This document shows positions 22,222-33,400 of a DNA stretch of 64,000 nt, piece after piece. A program made the position numbers and the translations under genes. The notes under the pieces are model-generated. The model did no database searches, was not told where the DNA came from, and saw nothing but the letters and a program-made list of their open reading frames with translations. The stretch comes from PMG-095 sp037200885. Lineage in GTDB: Bacteria > Myxococcota_A > Polyangia > Polyangiales > Polyangiaceae. Location of the stretch: the NCBI GenBank assembly GCA_037200885.1, contig JBBCIN010000002.1:372001-436000 (forward strand), in the 5' to 3' direction. Within the stretch, counting starts at the first letter, position 1, and each line of letters begins with the position of its first letter.

Positions 22222-23534
22222 CCCCGATTTTCGGGCTGTTTATCCAACGGCTCAGCGCGGCACGTCTCGGGCGATTTGGCGAGCCAGGCGCGGAAGGTAC
22301 TGCGCGGCACACCTGCCGAGCGCGCGGCGCGACTGACGTTGCCCTCGCACAGCTCGAGCAGGGCGCGCGCATCTTGGGCCGGGCGGCGTGCGTGCGGCGC
22401 TTGGCGGCTCGCTTCGTCGACGTGACGCGCGGCGATCTCGTATTCGGCGCTGGCCGCCGCGCGATACAGCACCGCGCCCAGCTCACGCACGTTGCCCGGC
22501 CAGCTCTGTGCGACCAAGCGCGACAACGCCGCACTGGACAGCACCCGTTCGCCCAGGTCCGCGCGCATGCGGCGGAGCAAAGAATGGCTCAGCTGCGCAA
22601 TGTCGCTCCGGCGCTCGCGCAGCGGCGGGAGCTCGACCACGACGGTCGCCAAGCGATGGTACAGATCCGCCCGGAAGCGGCCCTCCAGCACGCGCTGATC
22701 GAGCTCGGCCCAGCTCGCAGAAACCAAGCGCACCAGCACGCGGAGCGCTTGAGCTGCGCCCACCGCGCGCACCATGCCGTCCTCCACCACGCGCAAGAGC
22801 TTGACCTGAATCGACAGTGGCAACTCGGCGATTTCGTCCAGAAAAAGCGTGCCTTCGTGAGCCTGCTCGAAGGCCCCCACACGGCTCGTGACGGCACCGG
22901 TGAACGCGCCGCGACGATGGCCGAACAGCTCCGCGTCCGCGAGCGATTCCGGAAGCGCCGCCATATTGAGCGGCACGTACGGCCCGCCCTGTCGCCCGAG
23001 CTCGTGGATCGCGCGGGCCACCATGTCTTTGCCCGTGCCCGACTCTCCTTGCAGCAAAATCGGTACGCGCGATTTCGCATGCCGGCGCACGAGCCGCGCC
23101 ACGCGCAGCATGGGCGCCGAGCTGCCGATCACGCCCGGCAGGGGATCACTCGGCGACAGCTGCTCGTCGCGCTCGACCGTGCGCACGCACACCGCCGAGC
23201 GCCCGACCACGAACGCCGCGCCCGACTCGGATAGCAGCGCCGAGCTCACCCGCGCGCCGCCCACGTACAGCCCATTCTTCGACGCCAGGTCCTCGACGAA
23301 GATGCCCGAGTCCAAAACGCGCAGACGACAGTGCAAGCTGCTGACCGCGGGATCGTGCACCCGCATCAACGCGGCGCGCCCGCTTCCGAGCGTGAGCTCA
23401 TCGCCTTGGCGGAGTGTCACGCTGATTGGTTCGTCTTCGACGCCCAGATCGACCCGCCAGGGGCCGGGCAAGCGTGCCCGCGGACACTCGACGGTTTGAG
23501 ACGTGGGATCGGCGCTCGGTGGCTCAGTGGGCAT
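22218..23534 (-). CDS. FHA-domain sigma-54-dependent transcription activator
   Basis: 438 residues. Residues about 44-118 form an FHA domain (SSLHCRLRVLDSGIFVEDLASKNG, split by a few residues) in place of a response-regulator receiver. The AAA+ domain has Walker A GESGTGKD at 163-170, the sigma-54 contact loop GAFTGA at 209-214 and Walker B FLDEIAE at 231-237. A Fis-type helix-turn-helix (EGNVSRAARSAGVPRSTFRAWLA) ends the protein. Such FHA activators, common in myxobacteria, read phospho-threonine marks set by Ser/Thr kinases. No target promoter was identified. Confidence 0.92.
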   Translation of the reverse strand: MPTEPPSADPTSQTVECPRARLPGPWRVDLGVEDEPISVTLRQGDELTLGSGRAALMRVHDPAVSSLHCRLRVLDSGIFVEDLASKNGLYVGGARVSSALLSESGAAFVVGRSAVCVRTVERDEQLSPSDPLPGVIGSSAPMLRVARLVRRHAKSRVPILLQGESGTGKDMVARAIHELGRQGGPYVPLNMAALPESLADAELFGHRRGAFTGAVTSRVGAFEQAHEGTLFLDEIAELPLSIQVKLLRVVEDGMVRAVGAAQALRVLVRLVSASWAELDQRVLEGRFRADLYHRLATVVVELPPLRERRSDIAQLSHSLLRRMRADLGERVLSSAALSRLVAQSWPGNVRELGAVLYRAAASAEYEIAARHVDEASRQAPHARRPAQDARALLELCEGNVSRAARSAGVPRSTFRAWLAKSPETCRAEPLDKQPENRG

Positions 23535-23627
23535 CACCTGGTTCCCATCGGCCGAGGCCCGGGCTGGTTGTGCCAAAGCTCGACGCGGGGGTTTCGTGAG
23601 CCCGCCGCCGATGCTAACAAGGCGCCC

Positions 23628-24389
23628 ATGCGAACTCCCGTCGCGCTCTGCGTAGCCCTGGGCCTGGTATTTTCGGCCCGATTCGCCAGCGCCGAAACTC
23701 CCGCCAGCGCCTCCCCCGAGCCGAGCGCAGCGCCCGCCCCGAGCGCGGCGCCCGCGCCGGCCAGCGCCGCGCCTGCTGCGGCCACCGCGCCCGCCCGAGC
23801 GGCCGATGCGGATCCGGTCGTCGTTCCCGGAGAGCCCGACCTGCCCGCCCTGGAGCCGATCCCCAGCGCACACGATACCCTTGGTGGCCATTTCGTGCTC
23901 GGAGCATCGGCCGGAGCCAAATGGAGTTTCGGTAGCCTCGACGAGGGCATGAAGCTGACCGATTTCCTGGGAACCGCCCTCGCTATCAACCTGGACCTCG
24001 GTTACGGGCTCACCCGCAACGTGGTGATCGGCGCCTGGGGTGAGTTCGACGATCACTCATCGCCCTCCGGCTGCCTCGCGTGCAAGGGCGGCAAGAGCTT
24101 CGCCGGCGGGCCGTTCGTCCGCTACCACATCGTGCAAGGCACGCGCTTCGACCCCTGGGGGGAGTTCGGGCTCGGCGTTCGTTCCACGACGGTGGACTCT
24201 CGCCTCGGCAACAAGAACTACTTCGGCGTCGACATCATGAAGCTCACCCTAGGTGGTGACTGGTACCCGACGTCAAACGTCGGATTTGGCCCGTATTTCA
24301 CCTTCGACTGGGGCACCTACGGCAGCTCGGGCGGGCACACCGGCTTGAGCACTGGCATGCGTTTGGTCCTGGATTTTCCAGGCAAATAG
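23628..24389 (+). CDS. outer-membrane beta-barrel-like protein
   Basis: 253 residues from ATG 23628. A signal peptide ends at SARFASAE, followed by an Ala/Pro-rich segment of about 45 residues. The rest, of about 180 residues, alternates hydrophobic and polar residues (LGGHFVLGASAGAKWSFGSL, then LAINLDLGYGLTRNVVIGAWGEF) and ends with the aromatic-rich strand GLSTGMRLVLDFPGK, as in small outer-membrane barrels. Two Cys in a CLACKG motif are odd for a barrel. Function unknown. Confidence 0.7.
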   Translation: MRTPVALCVALGLVFSARFASAETPASASPEPSAAPAPSAAPAPASAAPAAATAPARAADADPVVVPGEPDLPALEPIPSAHDTLGGHFVLGASAGAKWSFGSLDEGMKLTDFLGTALAINLDLGYGLTRNVVIGAWGEFDDHSSPSGCLACKGGKSFAGGPFVRYHIVQGTRFDPWGEFGLGVRSTTVDSRLGNKNYFGVDIMKLTLGGDWYPTSNVGFGPYFTFDWGTYGSSGGHTGLSTGMRLVLDFPGK

Positions 24390-24406
24390 CCCGCTTTTCG
24401 CGGACC

Positions 24407-24435
24407 GGTCCGGGCGCTCCTCGAACGCCCGGACC
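24407..24435. terminator. stem-loop between convergent genes
   Basis: A perfect 10-bp stem GGTCCGGGCG/CGCCCGGACC with a 9-nt loop lies between the ends of the barrel gene and the giant TPR gene. There is no T-run on either side, so it may be a 3'-end protective hairpin and not a classical terminator. Confidence 0.5.
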
Positions 24436-24450
24436 CGCCCCGCGCGAGAA

Positions 24451-27400
24451 TCAGACCGCGATCGCGACGCCCAAGGCGCGCCGCACGACCGAGTAGTCTT
24501 CGCTGACGAAGTAGAGCAAGACTTCCTTCATCTTGTCGGCCGCCGATAGGTCGCCAGGCGCCTGCGCCTCCGCGCCGATCAGCTTCTTCGAGATCTCGAG
24601 GTCGCCGCAGACGATCATGCCCGCACGGCACGCCGTCAATTCGACCGCCTGATTCCAACGCTTGATGTTGGCCTTGGCGCCTTCCTCGATGAAGCGCTTC
24701 ACCACCAAGCGCAGGTGCTCCAACTGAACTGGCTGCATGTACTTGGCAAGCTCCTGCGCCGTCGCCCGGATCTGCGCGGCCATGTCTTGAGGCATGGGCG
24801 TGCTCGGCGCAGCCAGCATCACGCCCGCAAACAGCATGATGGTGAGCTCCGACTGCGTCGGAAACAGCGTGCGGATGTAGTGCTCGGGGCGGTAGTGCGA
24901 CAAATGCTTGCCGCACATGAAGGTGAGCTCTTGCGGTTGGAAGCCGGTCAGCACCGTTTGACCCGCGACCGACGCCGGGGGATTGGCCGGCACCGCGACG
25001 ATCGCGCCCGCGACATCGTTGCGCACGTACAAGTCGGGCGCTTGCACGCCGAGCACTTGCGCCGCCCAACCGAACGTCTTGGCGAACGTCACGGTCGAGG
25101 TCGCTGGATCCTGTCGGAACTGCTTGGGCAGAACCGGCAACTTATTGATCGCCTGTAGCTGTGCCACCTTCGCCGCCAGCGCAGCCGGCGCGATCATCAT
25201 GAAGATCTTCGAGATGTACAGATTCTCGTCGGCGTGAAAGACGTGCTTCGCCCACAGATCGTCCGTGAGCCGACCCTTCACGGCCAGCATGCCCTGGGGC
25301 TTGTAGTCGTCGAAGAAACGCTGCTCTTCTTCGTCTGCCTTCTTCATGAAGGCCATGGCCGCCGCCAAGCACCAGGCCTCGTCGTACGATTGCTTCTGCA
25401 GGTACAAGCGGTAGAGCGCGCGGTAGGCATCGATCTTGAGCGGCTCGGCCTCCAAGATCACGCGCTGCTCGGCGATCGCTTCGTCCCAACGCTCGCCGAC
25501 TTCGTATAGCTCGGCCAAGATCTGGCGCACCACGACCGTGTCCGGTTTGCTGGTGGCAGCCATCTTGAACGCCTCGATCGCCGAGTCCGTCTGCTGCAGG
25601 CGGTCGCGGTAGATCAAGCCGAGTTGATGCCACAGCGTGTGCTCGAGGTCCGCGTTCCCCTTGCCCGCGATGCGATGCAGCATCTTGCGGTAGGCGCGTT
25701 CCAGTTGCTTCCAGTTCTTCTGCTGGGTGAGCACCTTGTTGATGCGCTCGAACGCCTCGAGGTAGTTCGGGTTCAGATCGAGCGATTCATTGAAGAGCTC
25801 GACCGCGCGGTCCAAATCTTCGATCTTGTCGCGGTAGATCTGCGCTTGCGTGAAGATGTAGCGCGCTTTGATTTCGCGCTTTTCTTCATGCTCGGCGATC
25901 GACTGTAGGGTGTCGACCATCTTTTGCCAGTCAGCCGCCGACTGGTACAGCTGCAGGAGCTTGTGCAAGAGCACGTGGTCTTGCGGCTTGAGATCGCGAG
26001 CTTCCTCCAAGGCATCGATGGCCTTTTGCGGATTTTTCTCGCGCTCGCTCCAGATATCACCGATATCGTTCAGGATCTTGAAGCGTTCTTCGCCGTCGTA
26101 GACGCTATCGAGGATCTGGCGCTTGTAGGCCGCGACCTGCTTCCAGTCATTGCCCTGGGCGTAGGTGTCGACCAAGGCCTCGAGCGTCGGGCGATGCTCG
26201 CCGTTCAGGCCGAGCGCCTTCTCGAAATTGTTGATCGCCTGCTTGGCTTGGCCCTGTTCGCGTTTGATGCAGCCGAGCCGATAGTAAACGTCCGTGCGCT
26301 GTTCGGTGTCGTCCTCGGCCAGCGCCGTGAGCACCTTTTGATAGTTCGTGAGCGCGCTGGGCCAATCCTTCAACTGGAAGGCCACGTCGGCGATGCCGCG
26401 AATCGTCTCCTGATCGGTGAGGTCGAGCTGGTTGGCGTTGGTGTACGCCTTGAGCGCCTTGTCGTTGTTGCCGAGCGAGGCGTGGACCTTGCCGAGCAGC
26501 TTGTACAAAGTGTGCTGCTCGGACTTTTCCTTGTTCTTGCTCTTGCGGACCAGCATCTCCGCCAGCGGCTCGGCATCGTGGAAGCGAGCCACGCGGATGT
26601 ACTCTTGCAGCAACGGCAGCGCCGCTTCCTCGCAGTCCGCGTCGCATTGCATCGCCAGCTCGTACGCTTGCACCGCGAGCTCGTGCTCGCCGAGCATGTC
26701 GTCGCGAAGCTTCCCGAGCTCGACCAATAGCTTGGCGCGCGCTCGCGGAGTCGGCGTGTTGAGCTGCTCTTGCTCGAGGTAGCGGGCCGCGCGATCCCAG
26801 TCCGATTCGTCGATCGCGATCGTGCGCAGCGCGGCCAACGTCGGCAAATGCGCCGGATCGAGGTCGAGCGACATCTCGAAGCGCTCTTGCGCTTGGCGGC
26901 GATCGCCGAGCTTTTCTTCCAGCGCTTTGCCGATGCGGTAGTACATCTCGACGCGCTGATTGCCGTCCGAGGTCAGATCCGCAACGCGGGTCATGGCCTC
27001 GATCGCCTGCGCGGCGTCACCCTGCTTCTCGTACAGCTTGCTCAGCGCTTCGAGCGCGGGCACGTTCGTGTCGTCGATGTCGACGATGTTGCGGTAGGCG
27101 TCGATCGCGCGGTCCGCATCGCCCACTTCTTCGGCGAACACGGCTGCGATCAGGCCATACAGCTCCACCTTGGTGCCACTGCTCGCGGCTTCACTGATGT
27201 GGCGCTCGTAAGTGCTGATCAGATCCAGCCACTGCTTGAGGCGCCGGTAGCAACGCTCGAGCGCAACGTACGCGCGCTCCTCACCGGGCGAGATCTCGAG
27301 CGCTTGCTCGAGGCGCGTCGCGGCGATATCGAACTTGAGGAAGTGCTCCTCTTGAATGCCCGCGAGGCGCAGCAAAACTTCCACGCGCTCGCGCTCGGTC

Positions 27401-30400
27401 TGCACCACGTCGAGCTGGCGCTCGAGGATGCCGATCAAATCCGACCAAGCCTGCAGCGACTGGTAGATGCGCTCCAACCCGCGCAGGGCGGCCACGTTCC
27501 CGCCGTCGATCTCGAGGACTTCACGGTAAACCTTGCCCGCACGCTCGAAGTCACCCAGGTTCGTTTCGTACAGCGCGCCCAAGCGCAGCTTGGTCGCGGC
27601 GATCTGATCCGACTCGGTCAAGGCTTGCACCTTGGCGGTGAGGATCTCGGCCAAATCTGCGTGATTGGCGCGTTCGTCGTAGATCTTCTCGAGCGCCGTC
27701 AGCGCTGGCAGGTACAGCGGATCGACCTCGAGCGCGCGCTTGTAGTACGCGATGCCTTGGTCGGCTTGGCCCATGTTCTTGAACAAGAGCTCGCCCATGT
27801 CGACCAAGATGGCCTTACGGTCCTCGTTGGCAGCCGCCACGTTCATGGCCAAGGTCAGCGTCTCGCCGACCTTTTGCCACTGCGCACTCATGCGGTGAAT
27901 GGCGGCGATCTGGCGCATCACCTGCACGTTGTTCGGGTCGAGCGCGACGACCTGTTGGTAGTACGGTTGGGCGTACTCGGCATGGCCGAGGTCCTCGCCG
28001 TACCACTTGCCGAGCCGCAGGCAGAGGCGGATCTTCTGCTTGTTGTCGGTCTGTTCCGGCAGCCAAGCGTTGGCGGTGTTGATTAGCTCACCCCAGCGGC
28101 CGGTGGCTTGCGCCATGCGCTCGAGGTAACGCGCCGTCTCGTCGTCGCCGAAGTCTTCGCTGAAGGCATTGACGAGCGCGTCGAAGGCCTGGTTCTTGTC
28201 GTCGAGCCGCTCCTCGAAGACGCGCGCAATGCGGCGCAAGAGCTCGTTCTTCTCGTGCACCGACTCGCGAGTCTCCAAGCGATTCAGGTACAGCTCGACC
28301 AGCGTTTCCCAGCGGCCCGCCGCCGTGTGCAGGCGCTCCAAGGCCTCGAAGGCCTCTTGGTGCGTCGGGTCGATGCTCAGGATCTGCTCGAAGGCAGGCG
28401 TCGCCTGATCGTAGTCGTTGGCTTCTTTCTTCCACAGCTCGGTGACTTCGAGCAGCTCGCGCACGCGCTCGTTCGGATCCGAAAGGGCGTTGGCGCGCTG
28501 CAGCTTGACGCCGATCACTTCGACCCAGCGCTCGTCGCTGCGGTAAATGGCCTCCAGCTCGGCCATGGCTTCGAAGTCCGTCGGATCGACCTCGAGCAAA
28601 TGTCGCCAGGCCTCGGCCGCGTCGAACGGCTGTGCCAGAACTCCGCCGTAAGTCTTACCGAGCTCGCGGTAGATGCCTTTGAGCTCTTCGGCCTCGAGCA
28701 GTGCCGCCGCGCGATCGATCGTCGCGTGCAGCGCACTGACGAGCTCGTTCGGGTCCTGCCGCGTGCGCGCGACTTGAGCGGTCGCGCGCAGGGCCGCGAT
28801 GTTCGAAAAGTCGATGTCGAGGACCCGCTGCCAGGTCTCCAGCGCTTCGTCGTCGCGATTCAGCTGTTCGCTGAACAACCGCGCCCGCCGCGTGAGCACG
28901 TTGACGCGGTCTTCGTCCGATTCCGCGATGTCGAAATGCCGCTCGAGCACGTCGGTGAGCTCGGCCCACTTGCTTTGCTGCTCGTACAGACCAGCGAGCG
29001 CGCCGAGCGCTTCCGGATCTTCACCGCGCAGATCGAGCACGCGCTTCCAGCCCTCGATCGCGCCCTCGACGTTGCCCAGCCGCTCCGAGGCCAGATGCGC
29101 CATTTTCGCGCGAATTTCCGCCTCCTGTACGTCACCGACCGCATTTTCGAGCTCGCGTCGATAGACCGTACTGAGCTCGCTATACGCCGCGCTCTGCTCG
29201 TAAATGCGCCCGAGGGCAACGATTGCGTCCTCGTTGGTGGGCTCGAGCTTGTCGAAAATCGCGCGGTACGCGCGCACGGCGTCTTGAGTTTGCCCGAGGC
29301 GCTCCTCGTATACCTGACCGAGTCGGGTGTAGAGCTCGACACGCTCGTGGTCATCCTCCGTGGACGCCGCGCGCTGCTCGAGCACGCCGGCCAATTCGGG
29401 CCATTGCTCGAGCGACGTGTAGATGCGGTCCAAGTTCGCCAGCGCGTCGCTCTCCTGTGGAGCGACGGTCAGCACGTAGCGGTAAGTTTCTTCCGCCTTG
29501 GCGACGTCCGCGAGCTCTTCTTCGAAGACCCGCGCGAGGCGCTTGCCGACCACGGCTTGGGTGGGCGCGTCGATGCCTTCGATGCCGAGCACGTCCGCGT
29601 ACGCGTTCGCGAGTGGCTCCCAGCCGCCGTCGAGCATGCTGGCCAGACGTTCGATCTCTTCGCTGGTGCGCTCGTCGAGAGGGCTCTCTTTGATCGCCCG
29701 CACGTGCACGTTGAACGCGAGCACCGGATCGAGCAGCCGCTCTTCGGCGTCTTCGGCGATGCGGTGGTACATCGCCACCCGCTCGGTCGGATCGATGGTG
29801 TGCGAGAGCTCGGCTTCGCGCACGCGAATCAGCTTCTCCCACTCACTGGAGGCTTGATAGAGCGGCTCGAGGATGCCCGCGATTTCGAGCTGCATGGTGC
29901 CGTTTTCGAACAGCGCTTCGAGCGCCCGGAGCGTATCTTCATGCTCCGGCGCGGCGCTGATCACCTCGCGGTAGGCGGCAATGGCCTGGTCCAGATCGCC
30001 GAGACGAACCTGGTAAACCTGACCCAAGCGATACTTGAACTCCAAGATCTCCTCTGGGCTCTGGCCGACCTCGGACTCGCGCACCAGGACCTCGGACAGA
30101 TCTTGCCAACGCTCCATCTGGGTGAACAGCCGATCCAGAGCGCGCACCGCGCTTTGGTTCTCCGGGTCGACCGAGAGCACTCGCCGATAGCGAGTGACCG
30201 CGTGCTCCAGATTCTCGAGCTGTACCTCGTAGACCTGTGCTACGCGCAGACCCAGCTCGACGAAGCGCTCGGGATCACCCTCCAGCTTGTCTAGCTCGGC
30301 GTCGTACAGCGCAGCCACCGCGGGCCAACGCTCGATCATCATCGCCAAGCGCTCGAGCGAGCCGAGCGATTCCTCGTTCTGGCTGTCGACGCCGATCGCC

Positions 30401-33400
30401 CGCGCGTAGGTCTCGAAAGCGCGCGAGTGATCGCCCAGACTCTCCTCGTACAGGCGAGCGATGCGGTGCAAGAGCTCGACCTTGGCGAAGGCGTCGTCCG
30501 TGAAACGGACTTGCACTTCGAGCACGCTGATCAGCTTCTCGTACTCGCCCGTCGCGTCGTACACCGGTTCGAGCACGGAGGCCGCGGCGAGCGGCGCCTT
30601 TTTGCCGTTCTTGATGCCTTCCAACGCCGTGAGCGTGGGCAAATGATCCGGCTGAATATTGAGGATTTCCCGATACAGCTCGACCGAGCGATCGATGTCG
30701 CCCAAGTGCTTTTCGTATAGCTCGGCAATTCGGTACTGGTAGCTCACGGCTTCGGTCGGGTCGGGCGTGAGCTCGGCCTCGTGCTGCAGGATGCTGAGCA
30801 GCTCCACCCAGTTGCCGGCGGTTTGATACAGGACGTCCAAGCGGCTGAGCGCCGTCAGGTCATCCGGATCGAGCTCGAGCACTTTTTGGTAAGTGTCGAT
30901 CGCCCGGTTCACGTCCGAGAGCTCTCGCTCGTAGACCGCACCGACCTGGTAGAAAATCAGCTTCTTCTCCTCCGTGTCGAGGACCAAGTCGGCCTTCTTG
31001 GAGTAGACGGAGAGCAGCTCCTCCCAGCGCGCGAGACCGAGGTAGAGCTTTACCAGGGCGTCGATGCTGTGCAGATCTTCGCCATCGATCTCGAGGATCT
31101 TCAGGTACACGCCGATCGCGTTTTCCTGCCGTTCGAGCACGTCCTCTTCTAGCTGCGCCGCCTGATACAATGCCTGCTTCTGGGCCTCGACGTCTTCCAG
31201 GATTTCTGCCTTGCGCTGCAGAATCAGCGACATATCGCCGTAACGCTCGGCGCTCTGGAACAGTGTCTGCAGGGACTCGGCTGCGGCAAGATTGGTGGGA
31301 TCGATGCTGAGCACCTTGCGGTACAGCTCGATCGCACGCTCGCCGTCGCCGACCAGGTGCTCGTACACGCTCGCTGCCGACGAATACAGCCGGCTGCCCA
31401 GCTCGGGATCCTTCTGCGCGACGGCCAGCTGTTCGAACACACGCGCCAGGTCGGTGAAACGCCCGGTCACGCGCGCCAAGCGGTCCAAGCCGGCCTGGGT
31501 CTCCTCGTGCGCCGGATCGACCGCCAAGGCGCGAGCCAAGGTATCGAACGCGGCGTTCACGTCGCCCGCGGCGTCTTCGTGCAGCGCGGCGATTTGATGC
31601 AAGAGTTCGACTTTGCGCGACGCTTCGTCCGCTTGCGCGACCTGCACTTCGTGCACGCCGATCAGCTTGTGGTAGTCACCCTGCCCTCGGTAGAGCGGCT
31701 CCAGGATTTCGGCGATCGAGAGTGAGTATGCGCTGTCCGCCGCGAGCCGTTCCAGCGCACCGAGCGCGGTCTGGTTGGTCGGATCGCGCTCCAGCACTTG
31801 GCGGTAGCCCTCGATTGCGGCTTCCGCTTGGCCCATCTGACGTTCACGGAGCGCGGCCAAACGCAGCATCAAGTCGCGCTGAGCGTCGTCCGTATCGGCC
31901 AGACCGAGCTGAGTCTCTAGGTTATCGGCTAGCTCGTTCCAAAGCCCACGGCGCGTGAACAAGCCATCCAGCGCGTTGAGCGCGACCTGGCTGGTCGGAT
32001 CCAGCGCCAGCACCTCGCGGTACGCCGCGATGGCTTCGTCCGGCTTGCCCAGCTTTTCTTCGTAGACTTGGGCCATCTGCGAGTAGATGGCTTCGCGCTC
32101 CGCGCCGTCTTCGGCCAGATCGATACGCCGCCGAAATACACTGATCAGCTCTTCCCAGTGGCCGGTGCCACGGTAGAGCGCGTCCATTGCTTGCAGCGCT
32201 TCGGCGTCCGCCGGATCGAGCTTGAGCACCTTCTCGTAGCTCGCGGCGGCTTGGGCAACCTTGCCCAGCCGCTCTTCGATCACGGCCAAACGCATCCAAT
32301 ACTGGCGAGCCAGCGCCGGTTCGTCGAGCGAACCTGCGACATCATTGTAGATGTTGCGCAACTTGTCCCAGGCGCCCGCTTGCCCTGCCAGGTGTTCGAG
32401 CTCGAGCAGGGTTTCGCCCTGCGAAGGATCTTCCTTGAGCGCGCGCGCCTGGGCATCGAGCGCGCGATCCAATGACCCGAGCTGATTGGCGGAGGTGGCC
32501 GCGATCTTGCGCAGCAAGAACACGCGCCGTTCCACTTGCGAGTCGCTGACCGCCAAGATCTCGAGCGCGCCGATCAGCTTCTCCCAATCACCGCGGGTCT
32601 CGTAGATCGTTTCGAGAATCGCGGCGGCTTCTGCGCTCAGCGATTCACTCTTCAGCATGCCCTCGAGGGCCAGGCGTGCGCCCTCGTGATCGGCGTCGAT
32701 CAGCAGAATTTCTCGATAATTCGCCAGCGCGCCGGCTTCATCACCCAAGTATTCGAGCTCTGTCTCGGCGAGCCTGAACTTCAGATCGACCAGGACGTGC
32801 TCGTTGCCCTCGAGCTCGATCCGGCGTCGGAGCACCTCGGCGTAGGGCTCCCAGCTCTTGGTCTTTTGATAAAGGGCGTCGAGTGCCGCCAGAGTCGCCG
32901 AGTCCGCCGGGTCGTCTTCGAGCACGGCTTGGAAGGTTTCGATGGCCGCCTTGGGATCACCGATCTGCACCTCGTACAGCTTGGCGATCTCGTACAGGAT
33001 CCGCTTGCGCTCGTCCGGTTGATCGGCAAGCTCACGCTTCTTCTCGTACACGTCCAGCAAATCACGCCAGCGCTGCGTCTGCCGGTACAGGCTCTCCAGC
33101 GCGCCGAGCGCGACTTGGTTGTCCGGGTCGCTCTCGTACACCGCGCGGTACTCGGCCAAGGCGTCGTCGACGCGCTTGGCCTCTTCCACGAACACGCGCC
33201 CCAAACGCAGACGGAGCGCGTTGGCGGTGGCAACGTCGCGCTCTTGGTCCGCAGTCAGCACCGCGGAGCTGTACGCAGCGATCACGTCGTCCCAGCGCGC
33301 GGTCACCTGGGCCACGCGCTCCATGTCCGCCTGGCTCTGTGGGTCGGCGGGCGCCAGCTTGAACGCCGCCAGATAGCGGTCGAAGGCCTTGGTCTTGTCG

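Noticed and set aside
28108..30294. Very long open frame opposite the giant TPR gene (also at 26770-28086, 42721-44991 and 45121-47232)
   Set aside because: Antisense shadows produced by high GC third positions; sequences are low-complexity Arg/Leu/Val and match no family, while the minus strand has clear TPR motifs.
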